Part shown: positions 36,306 to 44,052 of the stretch, one piece after another
Layout: every line of letters begins with the position of its first letter
How positions within the stretch are numbered: the first letter of the stretch is position 1
Assembly (NCBI RefSeq): GCF_001039045.1
Contig: NZ_LFEE01000037.1
Coordinates: 40,893-104,892, forward strand
Direction: 5' to 3'
DNA: 64,000 nt
DNA from: Lactiplantibacillus herbarum
GTDB taxonomy: Bacteria > Bacillota > Bacilli > Lactobacillales > Lactobacillaceae
Made by a program: the position numbers and the translations under genes
Notes under the pieces: generated by a model
What the model saw: only the letters and a program-made list of their open reading frames with translations
Told to the model about the DNA's origin: nothing
The model's database searches: none

Positions 36306-38003
36306 TTAATTAGTTTTTGGCAAAGTTAACTTGGCATCAAATTCGCCACCGAAATGAACAATATGACGGCCACGATTAAGATTTGGTGTCGGTGGTAATT
36401 GTGGAAACTCTGGTCGAATAATTTTATCCTTCGAACCGATCGTTAAAGCTAGTGTTTCACCCGCTTCCCATCGCATCCCAAACGGCCAAAATGGGATATT
36501 TATAGCAACAATTTCACCATTCGTTAACTTTTTCGCTTCATCCTGTGCTAATTCTAAGTGATGACTATTTGATTCAGTTGCATCTATTTTACGTTGTGAA
36601 ACTCGCAATCGACCATTAGGCCCTGGATATGCACGTTCCGTAACGACATTGGTTTCTAACGGTTTACCATTGGCATCCAGTTTACGAGCAAAGACAAATA
36701 AGTCCATATCATCATTACCGTCAGCCTCAACGTACAGCTTAAGCGATAATTCACCGACAATCTCAGTTGCTACTGGCATCTTAACGGTAAAGGTAACTCC
36801 CTCACTATGATCAACATCATAGGCCACGCTCGCCTTAGTTTGCTGAGGATCTTTTTGTAAAACCAAATCATCCGCTTGTTGAGCTAAATATAAGGTTTCT
36901 GCACTCTTAGCACTCAGTGGATAGTTTTTTTCTGGACGATTAACAATATCCTCATGTCCAGGATTGAGAATAGATAGGCGAACTCTGGGAGTCTTTTCCC
37001 AGCCATTATTTACACCTTTGAGGTAATAGTCAAAGAACTTTCGTAAATCAGCAACGTTATCAGGATTATAATAGTCATTCCATTCGTGTGTATGATGCAC
37101 CCGCAACCATTTTTCAGTTGAAGCCAACTGTTCATAAGCCTTATAGGTGCCTGAACTATGCACCGCATTTGTCCAAGAGCCGACTAAATAGGCGGGGATC
37201 GTCACCTGTCGTAAATCAGGTGTTTTATCTTGCCAATAGCTATCATAGAAAGGATGCTCTTGTCCAAGGGTTGCCATATCTTCAACCTGATTATTCGTAA
37301 AAATTGCCGACGATAGCGATGCATTAAATGAGGTATCACTAACACCACCACGAGCAAGGGATTCTTTATATGGATTGAATGCCCCTTCCCAAGGTGCAAT
37401 TGCCGTAAGATGTGGTGGCTGAATCTCTGCGACCGCGTATTGAGACATTGCTAAATATGACGTCCCAGTTAAACCGACCTTACCATTTGACCAGTTTTGT
37501 CCCCCAATCCATTCAATTACATCGTACTCGTCTTTTGCCTGTTGTGATCCCCAGGCATAAGCATTTCCTTCAGATGAACCGACACCACGTGGATCAGGTG
37601 AGACGACCACATAGCCATATTTGACCCAATCAGAAGGATTAGGCGCCTCAAAAGAATTCAAACCATCTTCCCATTCAGTTGGGACATCCATTCGAGTCGG
37701 ATGTTTGAAATTATCCATATTCAAAAAACTACCACGTTTACCATAAGGTGCATACCACATGATGGTTGGATAGTTTCCTTCAGCAGTTGGCCGATAAATA
37801 TCTGCTCGAATAATGGTCCCATCTCGTAGCGGAACCGGTGTGTCTTGATCTACTCGTACATCGACAGGTAAAGACTTGACGCCTTCTTTTTGAATGCTAC
37901 CTGCCTTTAAAACATAGGTATGTTCATCTAAACCTGGATACATTGACTTTTCCAGAGGTAATCCGTTCGTAAATTTCATTTGAAACTGGTTATCCATTCT
38001 CAT
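36306..38003 (-). CDS. CocE/NonD-type hydrolase (X-Pro dipeptidyl-peptidase S15 family)
   Basis: 565 residues. An alpha/beta hydrolase domain has the nucleophile motif GLTGTSYLA (Ser at about residue 193), an early YAPYGKRG oxyanion region, DPRGVGSSEG, and a later HTHEWNDYY that may hold the catalytic His. A C-terminal jelly-roll domain (about 370-560) is typical of S15/CocE enzymes. They cleave X-Pro peptides, cocaine-type esters or acylated antibiotics. No signal peptide. AAGGAG lies upstream of the ATG. The 20-bp TetR-type palindrome sits 26 bp upstream. Confidence 0.85.
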   Translation of the reverse strand: MRMDNQFQMKFTNGLPLEKSMYPGLDEHTYVLKAGSIQKEGVKSLPVDVRVDQDTPVPLRDGTIIRADIYRPTAEGNYPTIMWYAPYGKRGSFLNMDNFKHPTRMDVPTEWEDGLNSFEAPNPSDWVKYGYVVVSPDPRGVGSSEGNAYAWGSQQAKDEYDVIEWIGGQNWSNGKVGLTGTSYLAMSQYAVAEIQPPHLTAIAPWEGAFNPYKESLARGGVSDTSFNASLSSAIFTNNQVEDMATLGQEHPFYDSYWQDKTPDLRQVTIPAYLVGSWTNAVHSSGTYKAYEQLASTEKWLRVHHTHEWNDYYNPDNVADLRKFFDYYLKGVNNGWEKTPRVRLSILNPGHEDIVNRPEKNYPLSAKSAETLYLAQQADDLVLQKDPQQTKASVAYDVDHSEGVTFTVKMPVATEIVGELSLKLYVEADGNDDMDLFVFARKLDANGKPLETNVVTERAYPGPNGRLRVSQRKIDATESNSHHLELAQDEAKKLTNGEIVAINIPFWPFGMRWEAGETLALTIGSKDKIIRPEFPQLPPTPNLNRGRHIVHFGGEFDAKLTLPKTN

Positions 38004-38028
38004 AGTAGTATACGCTCCTTAATTATTT

Positions 38029-38048
38029 TATGGCACATATGTACCGTA
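38029..38048. promoter_or_regulatory. TetR operator copy 4
   Basis: TATGGCACATATGTACCGTA, near-palindromic and of the same shape as the sites at 34392, 34420 and 35634, placed upstream of the CocE-like gene. Confidence 0.6.
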
Positions 38049-38159
38049 TCATCGCAAAAAAGGCTTTACAAGCAATCAAAGACAAACGATACAAGTTGCG
38101 TAATTAATGTAGCGTATTTAAAGATAGTAGTAATTGAGCCTCAATTCTACGAACAAAAA

Positions 38160-38199
38160 ATACCGACAAGGTGGCCGTTTAAAGCCAACTTACCGGTAT
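38160..38199 (-). terminator. Rho-independent terminator
   Basis: ATACCGACAAGGTGGC (38160-38175) pairs with GCCAACTTACCGGTAT (38184-38199). On the minus strand T6-7 follows. It is the likely end of the minus-strand transcript from the MerR-type promoters. Confidence 0.8.
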
Positions 38200-38353
38200 A
38201 TTTGGATGAATGTTCATCACTGATGAACAAAATAAAGTTTAAAAACCTTCATGGCAACAGCAACAATCAGGTCATCTTTCCATACTGGTGACAAACTTCA
38301 ATCAAAGCGATTCATTGAAGTAGTCAAAATACCAAACAAATCATTCTTTATTA

Positions 38354-38530
38354 TTAGATAGCAAAACGAAACAGTAAGTCTAAAACAGCTTGAACCGCGT
38401 CAACATCAAAACCAGCATCAGTCATGATCTTAGTGGCTGCTTGGGCATGTGCTAAGTTATGGCCAGCAAAGATCAATTTCATATTTGAACCCATCTGCCG
38501 AGCAATTTCACCAGTACCTAGAAGTAACAT
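38354..38530 (-). pseudogene. 58-codon remnant with a Rossmann-like start
   Basis: The frame from ATG 38530 reads MLLLGTGEIARQMGSNMKL and ends VLDLLFRFAI. The opening looks like the glycine loop of a nucleotide-binding oxidoreductase. Just upstream, in another frame, ATG AAA AAG ATG would give MKKM running into it, so a small indel seems to have broken the start. It is too short for a whole enzyme. It could be a degraded oxidoreductase or a small real protein. It lies between the CMD gene and the terminator. Confidence 0.4.
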
Positions 38531-38630
38531 AACATCTTTTTCATCTGATATTTTTCTTCTTTAAAGGTCATGTACTGATAACACATATTTAGTAGATTGA
38601 ACTAACTTTGAGACAAACGGCTTAGCGTGC

Positions 38631-39383
38631 TTATGCTTCTGGCATAACTTCATTTACAAGGCTGACCGCAGTTAACGTTCGAGGGTAACCAATGAATGGT
38701 AATAAGACCGTAATCACGTCAATTAAGCGTTGTTTATCGTTACCAACATTTTGGTTTGCAGCAATGTGGCCTTTGACCTGAGGATCGGCACCACCCATTG
38801 AAATCAACATCGAAAATGTTAACAGTTCACGTGTCGCATCGTCTAGCCCGTTACGAGTATAGAAATCGCCAAAACAGTTGTCAGCTAAGAAAGTTGCAAA
38901 ATGCTTTTGGTTATCGGGAGCGGTTGCCAACATGTCATCGACTGCCGACCCAACGATCCGACGTACGGTTGTTAAGCCGTCATCCATGCGTGTCTCTGGT
39001 GTGGTCGTACTCTGTGGCGCCAATGGTAAGTCGATGCCTTTTTCTTTAAATACCTCGTTAGTACCGTTTAAGAAATCAAAGACTTTCCCTAAGCCCGCAT
39101 ATGGCACTGCTTGGTAGACAATTTCTTTAATTTCAACTGGCGTCACACCGACATTCAATGCGGCCGTCACCATTGCTTTGTATTCATTTAAACACTGCAT
39201 TGCAATCAATGAAGCTAAGGTCACTTTCATGCGGAGCTTCGTTTCTAAGTGACTGTGTTGTAAGACTTCATCGAAAGCAAAGTTATCGAATACATCAATA
39301 AACTCAGGATCTGTCTGCTTTAATGTTGAGACATGGTTAGGAAACATCTCGTCATGATTTTGTTGTGCAATTTTATTAGGCAT
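38631..39383 (-). CDS. Two-domain carboxymuconolactone decarboxylase (CMD)-family protein
   Basis: 250 residues with two CMD/AhpD-like helical domains (first around LRMKVTLASLIAMQCLNEYKAMV, GVTPVEIKEIVYQAVPYAG; second around LDDATRELLTFSMLISMGGADPQVKGHI, LIDVITVLLPFIGYPR). The AhpD CxxC pair is missing, so a peroxidase reductase role is unlikely. Such proteins are often in redox-stress or aromatic-degradation operons. It lies 17 bp after the NAD(P)-binding protein gene and belongs to that transcript. Confidence 0.85.
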   Translation of the reverse strand: MPNKIAQQNHDEMFPNHVSTLKQTDPEFIDVFDNFAFDEVLQHSHLETKLRMKVTLASLIAMQCLNEYKAMVTAALNVGVTPVEIKEIVYQAVPYAGLGKVFDFLNGTNEVFKEKGIDLPLAPQSTTTPETRMDDGLTTVRRIVGSAVDDMLATAPDNQKHFATFLADNCFGDFYTRNGLDDATRELLTFSMLISMGGADPQVKGHIAANQNVGNDKQRLIDVITVLLPFIGYPRTLTAVSLVNEVMPEA

Positions 39384-39400
39384 CTCAGTAACTTCCTTTC

Positions 39401-40006
39401 TTATTTACGGTTAATTCCCAGACTATCCCGTGAGCCATACTGATCATCGTGTGCTAATTTAATCACTAAATCAGCAATACTGCGGACAGACACATCATGA
39501 CCACCGAACGCTTCGTTACGATGCGTTACTTGATAATCTGTGTCGCCGCCATTATCAAACCACCCCGGACGAATTGTCGTGTAATTTAGATCAGAGGAAG
39601 AAATCACATCTGCCGCATCGCGATAGGTTTGAAGAACTGGGTTGCTAGATAAGTTACCACTGGCACCGACTGAAGCTGGAATTTCATCGTAAATCCCCAT
39701 TGAGGTAATGAACAATAAACGTTTCACACCTGCTTGATCCATACCATCGACTAAGGCTTGAGCCATTTGGCGTAAGTTACCGCTTAGTGCTGCAAAGACC
39801 ACGTCTTGACCAGTCAAAGCAGTTTGTAACGCGGCCGCATCCGTCACACTACCCGTTACTACTTTTTCGCGTAATTCATCAATTGATCCTAAACGTTTAG
39901 TGTTACGCGCCATCAGTGTCAATTGATCGTCCGTGTTGTCCAAGAAGTATTTCCGAGTCGTGCTACCAACCGTACCGGTAGCCCCAATAATTAAAACGTT
40001 TGTCAT
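39401..40006 (-). CDS. NAD(P)-binding atypical short-chain dehydrogenase (NmrA/YwnB-like)
   Basis: 201 residues. A Rossmann loop VLIIGATGTVGS at the N-terminus, VTGSVTDAAAL, DVVFAALSGNLR, LLFITSMGIYDEIP and NYTTIRPGWFDNGG place it in the atypical SDR group of NAD(P)H-sensing or quinone/flavin reductase-like proteins. The start ATG 40006 follows a TGGAGG site. Its promoter is of the MerR type (see 40085-40115). Confidence 0.85.
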   Translation of the reverse strand: MTNVLIIGATGTVGSTTRKYFLDNTDDQLTLMARNTKRLGSIDELREKVVTGSVTDAAALQTALTGQDVVFAALSGNLRQMAQALVDGMDQAGVKRLLFITSMGIYDEIPASVGASGNLSSNPVLQTYRDAADVISSSDLNYTTIRPGWFDNGGDTDYQVTHRNEAFGGHDVSVRSIADLVIKLAHDDQYGSRDSLGINRK

Positions 40007-40084
40007 CTGTAATTCCTCCAATTCATTTCTTCAATTAAGTTATTTTTCCATTGCTGATAGTATGCTCTATCAGTTGATGAATCT

Positions 40085-40115
40085 ATCATAGGACCTTCAA
40101 GTAACTTCAAGGCAA
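40085..40115 (-). promoter_or_regulatory. MerR-type promoter 1 (19-bp spacer)
   Basis: On the minus strand -35 TTGCCT (40115-40110), a 19-bp spacer and -10 TATGAT (40090-40085). The dyad CCTTGAAGTTACTTGAAGG (40112-40094) fills the spacer. Long spacers with a central dyad are the mark of MerR-family activation. Confidence 0.7.
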
Positions 40116-40133
40116 GGCCTTTTTTTAATTTTT

Positions 40134-40493
40134 TTACTTGGTTGTAAGTTCAACCGTCATTGATTGTGGACCTTGTGCCAATGAAGCAATCAAGTTAGCG
40201 TCATCAAAGGTGCCGATTTCAATCACTTCATATGGTGCAATGTTTTTATCCGCAAAGTTAAGCGAGAACGCGTTGCTACCAGCAAAATAATAGAGATGTC
40301 CGGCCTGCACTTGACTCGTGCCTTGTGCAGTCGCCTGAATTGGGGTTGGCAATGATTGATAATATTCATTTTCACCACTTCTATTGATTGTTAACGTCAC
40401 GGGTAATTGTGCCAAAACTGCTTGTGCTACTGGATTCTCAGTTAACGTTGCGGTAAATGTTTGGTTCAATAATGTTAAATTTAATTTTGTCAT
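40134..40493 (-). CDS. Cyclophilin-like fold protein
   Basis: 119 residues. The pattern NQTFTATLTENPVAQAVLAQLPVTLTI, EYYQSLPTPI, AGHLYYFAGSNAFSLNFAD matches the small cyclophilin-like (DUF369-type) domain family, whose function is not known but which often accompanies reductases. No signal peptide. Its promoter has the same MerR-type architecture as its neighbours. Confidence 0.75.
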   Translation of the reverse strand: MTKLNLTLLNQTFTATLTENPVAQAVLAQLPVTLTINRSGENEYYQSLPTPIQATAQGTSQVQAGHLYYFAGSNAFSLNFADKNIAPYEVIEIGTFDDANLIASLAQGPQSMTVELTTK

Positions 40494-40531
40494 TTCAATA
40501 GCCTCCTAGGCTGAATCTCAACTATGAAGTT

Positions 40532-40562
40532 AGTATAGAGCCTTGTCCTTACTGCAAGGCAA
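40532..40562 (-). promoter_or_regulatory. MerR-type promoter 2 (19-bp spacer)
   Basis: -35 TTGCCT (40562-40557), 19-bp spacer, -10 TATACT (40537-40532), with the dyad CCTTGCAGTAAGGACAAGG at 40559-40541. Confidence 0.7.
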
Positions 40563-40612
40563 GGACTATTAATAAAAAAACGAAATTCTGATTTTTCAGA
40601 ATTTCGTTTCAT

Positions 40613-41452
40613 TTATTGTTCATCAGCCGAAAAATCAGTCGAAGCGGCTAATTCTGTTTCACCTTTGTATTCAGCAACCCGTTCTTCTAATCGTTGAATC
40701 GTGTTCTTTAAAGCTTCAGAACCTAAAACCATGTGTAATGGTGCTGGCGTTTGAACTGCACTTTCGATAATCCGGGCAGCCATCCGTTCTGGATCACCAG
40801 GGGCTAAGCCGTTGGCAGGATCAAGCATCTTCATAAAGGCATGTGCTGGACCATCATAAGCAGGCATTAAGTCAGCTACCCGAGCACTCCCATAACGGAA
40901 TTCTGTCCGCGCGCCACCGGGTTCAACGATGGTTACACCAATATTAAAAGCAGCAACTTCTTGCGCAACAGATTCACAGAATCCTTCAATTCCAAACTTA
41001 GCCGCGTGATACATGGAGTTACCAGGATAAGCAACTTGACCACCGTATGATGAAATCTGAATGATACGGCCGTGTTGTTGTTCACGCATATAAGGTAGGA
41101 TCGAGCGAATCATTTGAATCGAACCCGTTAAATCAGTCGCAATAATCTTATCGACTTCCTTATCGCTCAATTCTTCCGCAGCCCCAAACAAACCGTAACC
41201 AGCATTATTAACGAGAACATCAATCGTGTGTTCTTTGGCAATCTTATCGACCAACTTATGAATGGCTGGCACATCCATCACATCAAGTGTTTCAGAAATG
41301 AACGTATCAGGATATTGTTCAACTATATCTTGAACTTTAGCCGTATTTCGAACTGTCCCAATTACCGTTTGACCTTGTGCTAATAATTGTGTCGTTAATG
41401 AACGACCAAAGCCACTGCTAACACCTGTAATTAACCATGTTTGTTTTGTCAT
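40613..41452 (-). CDS. Classical short-chain dehydrogenase/reductase
   Basis: 279 residues. TGVSSGFGRSL cofactor loop, NNAGYG motif, catalytic Ser in IIQISSYGGQ and Tyr-x-x-x-Lys in YHAAKFG. The family oxidises or reduces alcohols, ketones or retinal-like substrates with NAD(P). ATG 41452 is preferred, with GGAAG about 9 nt upstream. Transcribed from the third MerR-type promoter. Confidence 0.88.
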   Translation of the reverse strand: MTKQTWLITGVSSGFGRSLTTQLLAQGQTVIGTVRNTAKVQDIVEQYPDTFISETLDVMDVPAIHKLVDKIAKEHTIDVLVNNAGYGLFGAAEELSDKEVDKIIATDLTGSIQMIRSILPYMREQQHGRIIQISSYGGQVAYPGNSMYHAAKFGIEGFCESVAQEVAAFNIGVTIVEPGGARTEFRYGSARVADLMPAYDGPAHAFMKMLDPANGLAPGDPERMAARIIESAVQTPAPLHMVLGSEALKNTIQRLEERVAEYKGETELAASTDFSADEQ

Positions 41453-41513
41453 TATTCTTACTTCCATTCCCTGATTTAGACTTTCAAGGCATCATGCCTC
41501 GACAACAAAACTT

Positions 41514-41544
41514 AGTTTAGACCCTTGCAGTAACTTCAAGGCAA
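41514..41544 (-). promoter_or_regulatory. MerR-type promoter 3 (19-bp spacer)
   Basis: -35 TTGCCT (41544-41539), 19-bp spacer, -10 TAAACT (41519-41514), with the dyad CCTTGAAGTTACTGCAAGG at 41541-41523. Confidence 0.7.
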
Positions 41545-41693
41545 GGCTTATTTTCAATAAAATAATTTGCTTTAAATAATTTCACTATAGCTTGATACCC
41601 CCTACCCTAGCTGATTTAAAGATTAATATTCTACACGAATCTAATTTTCAATATCACAGGCCACAAAATTAGGTGCTTTATCTAAGAATAAAA

Positions 41694-41730
41694 AAATGTA
41701 CTCTATTCTGTTTTAGAATAAAGTACATTT
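41694..41730. terminator. Terminator downstream of the csc cluster
   Basis: AAATGTACT and TATTCT (41694-41709) pair with AGAATA and AGTACATTT (41715-41730), with A and T runs on both sides. Confidence 0.75.
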
Positions 41731-41784
41731 TATGATCAAGTTTGAAAAAATCCAGTTTTATCCAGATACTTTCATAATAGCAAC

Positions 41785-42825
41785 TTACTGTTTATCTTTA
41801 AGCTGTTCTTCTAAACGTTTGATCCTTTGTTGCTTACGGTGAATATACCAAGCAATCAATAGTAGTAGGACAATCAATAATCCCAGACTGATCCACAACC
41901 ACCAATTGACATGGTGTTCAATCACTGCGGTTTTATTTAACTGTTTCGCACGATCACTCGTTATTTCAAAGTCCTTCGTAAATGTCCAGTGCTGCTTTTT
42001 CGACGTTACAGCCAACTTAGCCGTATACTTTCCTGGCTTTAGCGCATCCCGCTCAACCCGTAGTGGTAAGTCATAAATTGAGTTAGGTGCTATCTGCCCA
42101 TGTTGCTTGGATTGCTTATAGAGCACCTTGTGGCCGCCACGTCGATAAATTTTAACATCGGTTTTAACTTGGTTTAAGAATGCTGCTGTCCGATTTTGCA
42201 AAGCTAGACTAATTTGGTTATAGCCATTATTCTGAGTTGCGTCAATCTTACCCAAACTCAAGTGATTCTTAGTGAGTGGGTGGTCTCCGTGCAATACGAC
42301 CGCAACTGAGTACGCGTATTGATTCTTAATTGCCATTGCGCTCTTACTCTGCTGTTTCGCCGCTTTTTTTAAGAAACTCAACCCACCGACCACGACCCCA
42401 TCATACTTATCAGCTGGCATCTTTACTTCGAACGTTACAATCTTGCTGGTCCCTTTAGCTAAGGTCAATTTGTCATCGGTTGTCGTAATTAATTGACTAG
42501 CATTAGCCGGTAAATCAATATTCTTGCCCGCAGTCGTCGCCTGATACTCAACGACCCCATTAGGATTAGTCGTCGCCGGTGCAATACCCGTATGCACCGT
42601 AACTTCTTGCGTGCTGGTATTCGTTACCCTAACCTTCAGTGTGGTTGTTTGACCAGGCTTCAACTTCAAATCATAGTATGAAACAGACTTGTCTACTTGA
42701 TACTTTGACGCCACCGGTGCAACTTCAAAACCAACCGTATTGGCCGAGCCAGAATATCCCCAACTGAGACTAGCTAATCCAATCAACAATACAATCCCTA
42801 ACTGCCACCATTTTTTCGTTAACAT
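41785..42825 (-). CDS. DUF916/DUF3324 surface protein (CscA-like)
   Basis: 346 residues. Signal peptide, then the DUF916 domain (VGFEVAPVASKYQVDKSVSYYDLKLKPGQ) and DUF3324-type domain (AYSVAVVLHGDHPLTKNHL), and a C-terminal membrane span with a charged tail (WLWISLGLLIVLLLLIAWYI). In csc clusters this protein anchors WxL proteins and binds peptidoglycan or host ligands. It is the last gene of the cluster. Confidence 0.85.
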   Translation of the reverse strand: MLTKKWWQLGIVLLIGLASLSWGYSGSANTVGFEVAPVASKYQVDKSVSYYDLKLKPGQTTTLKVRVTNTSTQEVTVHTGIAPATTNPNGVVEYQATTAGKNIDLPANASQLITTTDDKLTLAKGTSKIVTFEVKMPADKYDGVVVGGLSFLKKAAKQQSKSAMAIKNQYAYSVAVVLHGDHPLTKNHLSLGKIDATQNNGYNQISLALQNRTAAFLNQVKTDVKIYRRGGHKVLYKQSKQHGQIAPNSIYDLPLRVERDALKPGKYTAKLAVTSKKQHWTFTKDFEITSDRAKQLNKTAVIEHHVNWWLWISLGLLIVLLLLIAWYIHRKQQRIKRLEEQLKDKQ

Positions 42826-42900
42826 CATTTCTCCCCCTGATCCTGATTCGGAAAAATGACATTAACTAGTGCTGTCCCTTATTTTTCCGATCAGTATCTA

Positions 42901-43512
42901 TTAGCTATTGGCTGGTGTCGCGTTTAAACTCCAAGTTAGAGTCGTACTGTAACTGCCTTCAGCCCGCGCCGTTGTCTTTGGTACCATTAATTGTGACTTC
43001 GTAATATCAGCCACGTTTTTACCATTACCCTTACCCGTAGTTGCGGCCATCAGAGACTTATCGCTATTGACCGTGTCTAAAGAAACACCCGTATTAACAG
43101 TTGCATCTGCAGCAGTTGTCGAAGCATTAGCATCCAAGACCCCATTCAACGTCAAGATTGCACCCGTTAATTCTTTATTAGCTACGGCCTTATCATTCTT
43201 AAAGACATCATTTTGTTTAACGCGCAAATCCCAACCAGCAGCCGTTCCTCGTAAATCTACCACGGAAACCGCAGCCGATTTATTCGTGTTATCGTAGTTA
43301 TCATCTGTATTAGCTGCTTGAATCTTATTCGTCCCAAAGTCCAGACTAGCACTTGATAAGTTGGTATCACCGTTATCAATGGTGATCGAGCCCCCTTCAA
43401 AACCAACTGTTCCGTTTGATGTTTGAGGTGTAGCATCCGCCGCACTTGCCGTTAACCCTGATGTTGCAATCAATGCTGCTGAGAATAAAAGACCTAATAA
43501 TGTTTTTTTCAT
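42901..43512 (-). CDS. WxL-domain surface protein (CscB-like)
   Basis: 203 residues. Signal peptide (MKKTLLGLLFSAALIATSG to TASA), then a WxL domain with GWDLRVKQ and the C-terminal TLTWSLNATP. WxL domains attach non-covalently to peptidoglycan. The start ATG 43512 overlaps the stop codon of the LPxTG gene (ATGA) and follows AAGGAG, so the two are translationally coupled. Confidence 0.88.
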   Translation of the reverse strand: MKKTLLGLLFSAALIATSGLTASAADATPQTSNGTVGFEGGSITIDNGDTNLSSASLDFGTNKIQAANTDDNYDNTNKSAAVSVVDLRGTAAGWDLRVKQNDVFKNDKAVANKELTGAILTLNGVLDANASTTAADATVNTGVSLDTVNSDKSLMAATTGKGNGKNVADITKSQLMVPKTTARAEGSYSTTLTWSLNATPANS

Positions 43513-43880
43513 AATAATGAACTCCTTTTTTTTAAGTAAATAATTAATTGCCAACTAATTAAGATCACCAGTAGTCCAATACCACCTATGAAAGCCCCTA
43601 ACCACCATTGTTCACTGGTTTGTGGTAACCAGCCAAAACCTTGATGCTGTACGGACTGCTTATTATCTGACTCAGGGGTAACTGTACTACTGGATTTTGA
43701 TGTTTCAGTAACATGTATCTGCTTATTGCCAGCACCTTGATTTGATGGCTCAGTCTTACCATCAAACCGGATAGTCGCCGGACTGTCAGCTGTACTAGCC
43801 ACACCGACGATCGGTGTTGACAACCACCCCCACCAAAGTAAGGTACTGATGACAATCATGATGAATCCATAGCGCTTCAC
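43509..43880 (-). CDS. Small LPxTG-anchored protein (CscD-like)
   Basis: About 123 residues: signal peptide, a short low-complexity stretch (VTETSKSSSTVTPESDNKQS), and a sortase signal LPQTSEQ with hydrophobic anchor and KKRSS tail. The start is the GTG at 43880 with 8-nt spacing from AAGGAG. Other in-frame GTG/TTG codons are closer. Such small proteins are a standard part of csc clusters. Confidence 0.8.
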   Translation of the reverse strand: MKRYGFIMIVISTLLWWGWLSTPIVGVASTADSPATIRFDGKTEPSNQGAGNKQIHVTETSKSSSTVTPESDNKQSVQHQGFGWLPQTSEQWWLGAFIGGIGLLVILISWQLIIYLKKRSSLL

Positions 43881-44052
43881 CAACACCACTCCTTTTTTAT
43901 ATCGTCATTGTAGAGTGAAAAACCAAGCCTATAATTTCAACTGCAGTTAACCACAAAATGATTCCAGCTTATTGTAAAAATGCCTAACTAACTTTTCGGA
44001 TAATAACTAAATCAGAATTATAAATATTATATTTAATAGATCTTACTTTTTA

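Larger units (their letters stand above)
38004..38353. other. Gap with operator and terminator
   Basis: Apart from the operator at 38029-38048 and the minus-strand terminator at 38160-38199 I see no gene. The remainder is AT-rich. Confidence 0.5.
41453..41784. other. Gap with MerR-type promoter and terminator
   Basis: It contains the SDR promoter (41514-41544), a leader palindrome AGGCAT/ATGCCT (41487-41499) and the terminator at 41694-41730. The rest is AT-rich with no gene. Confidence 0.5.
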
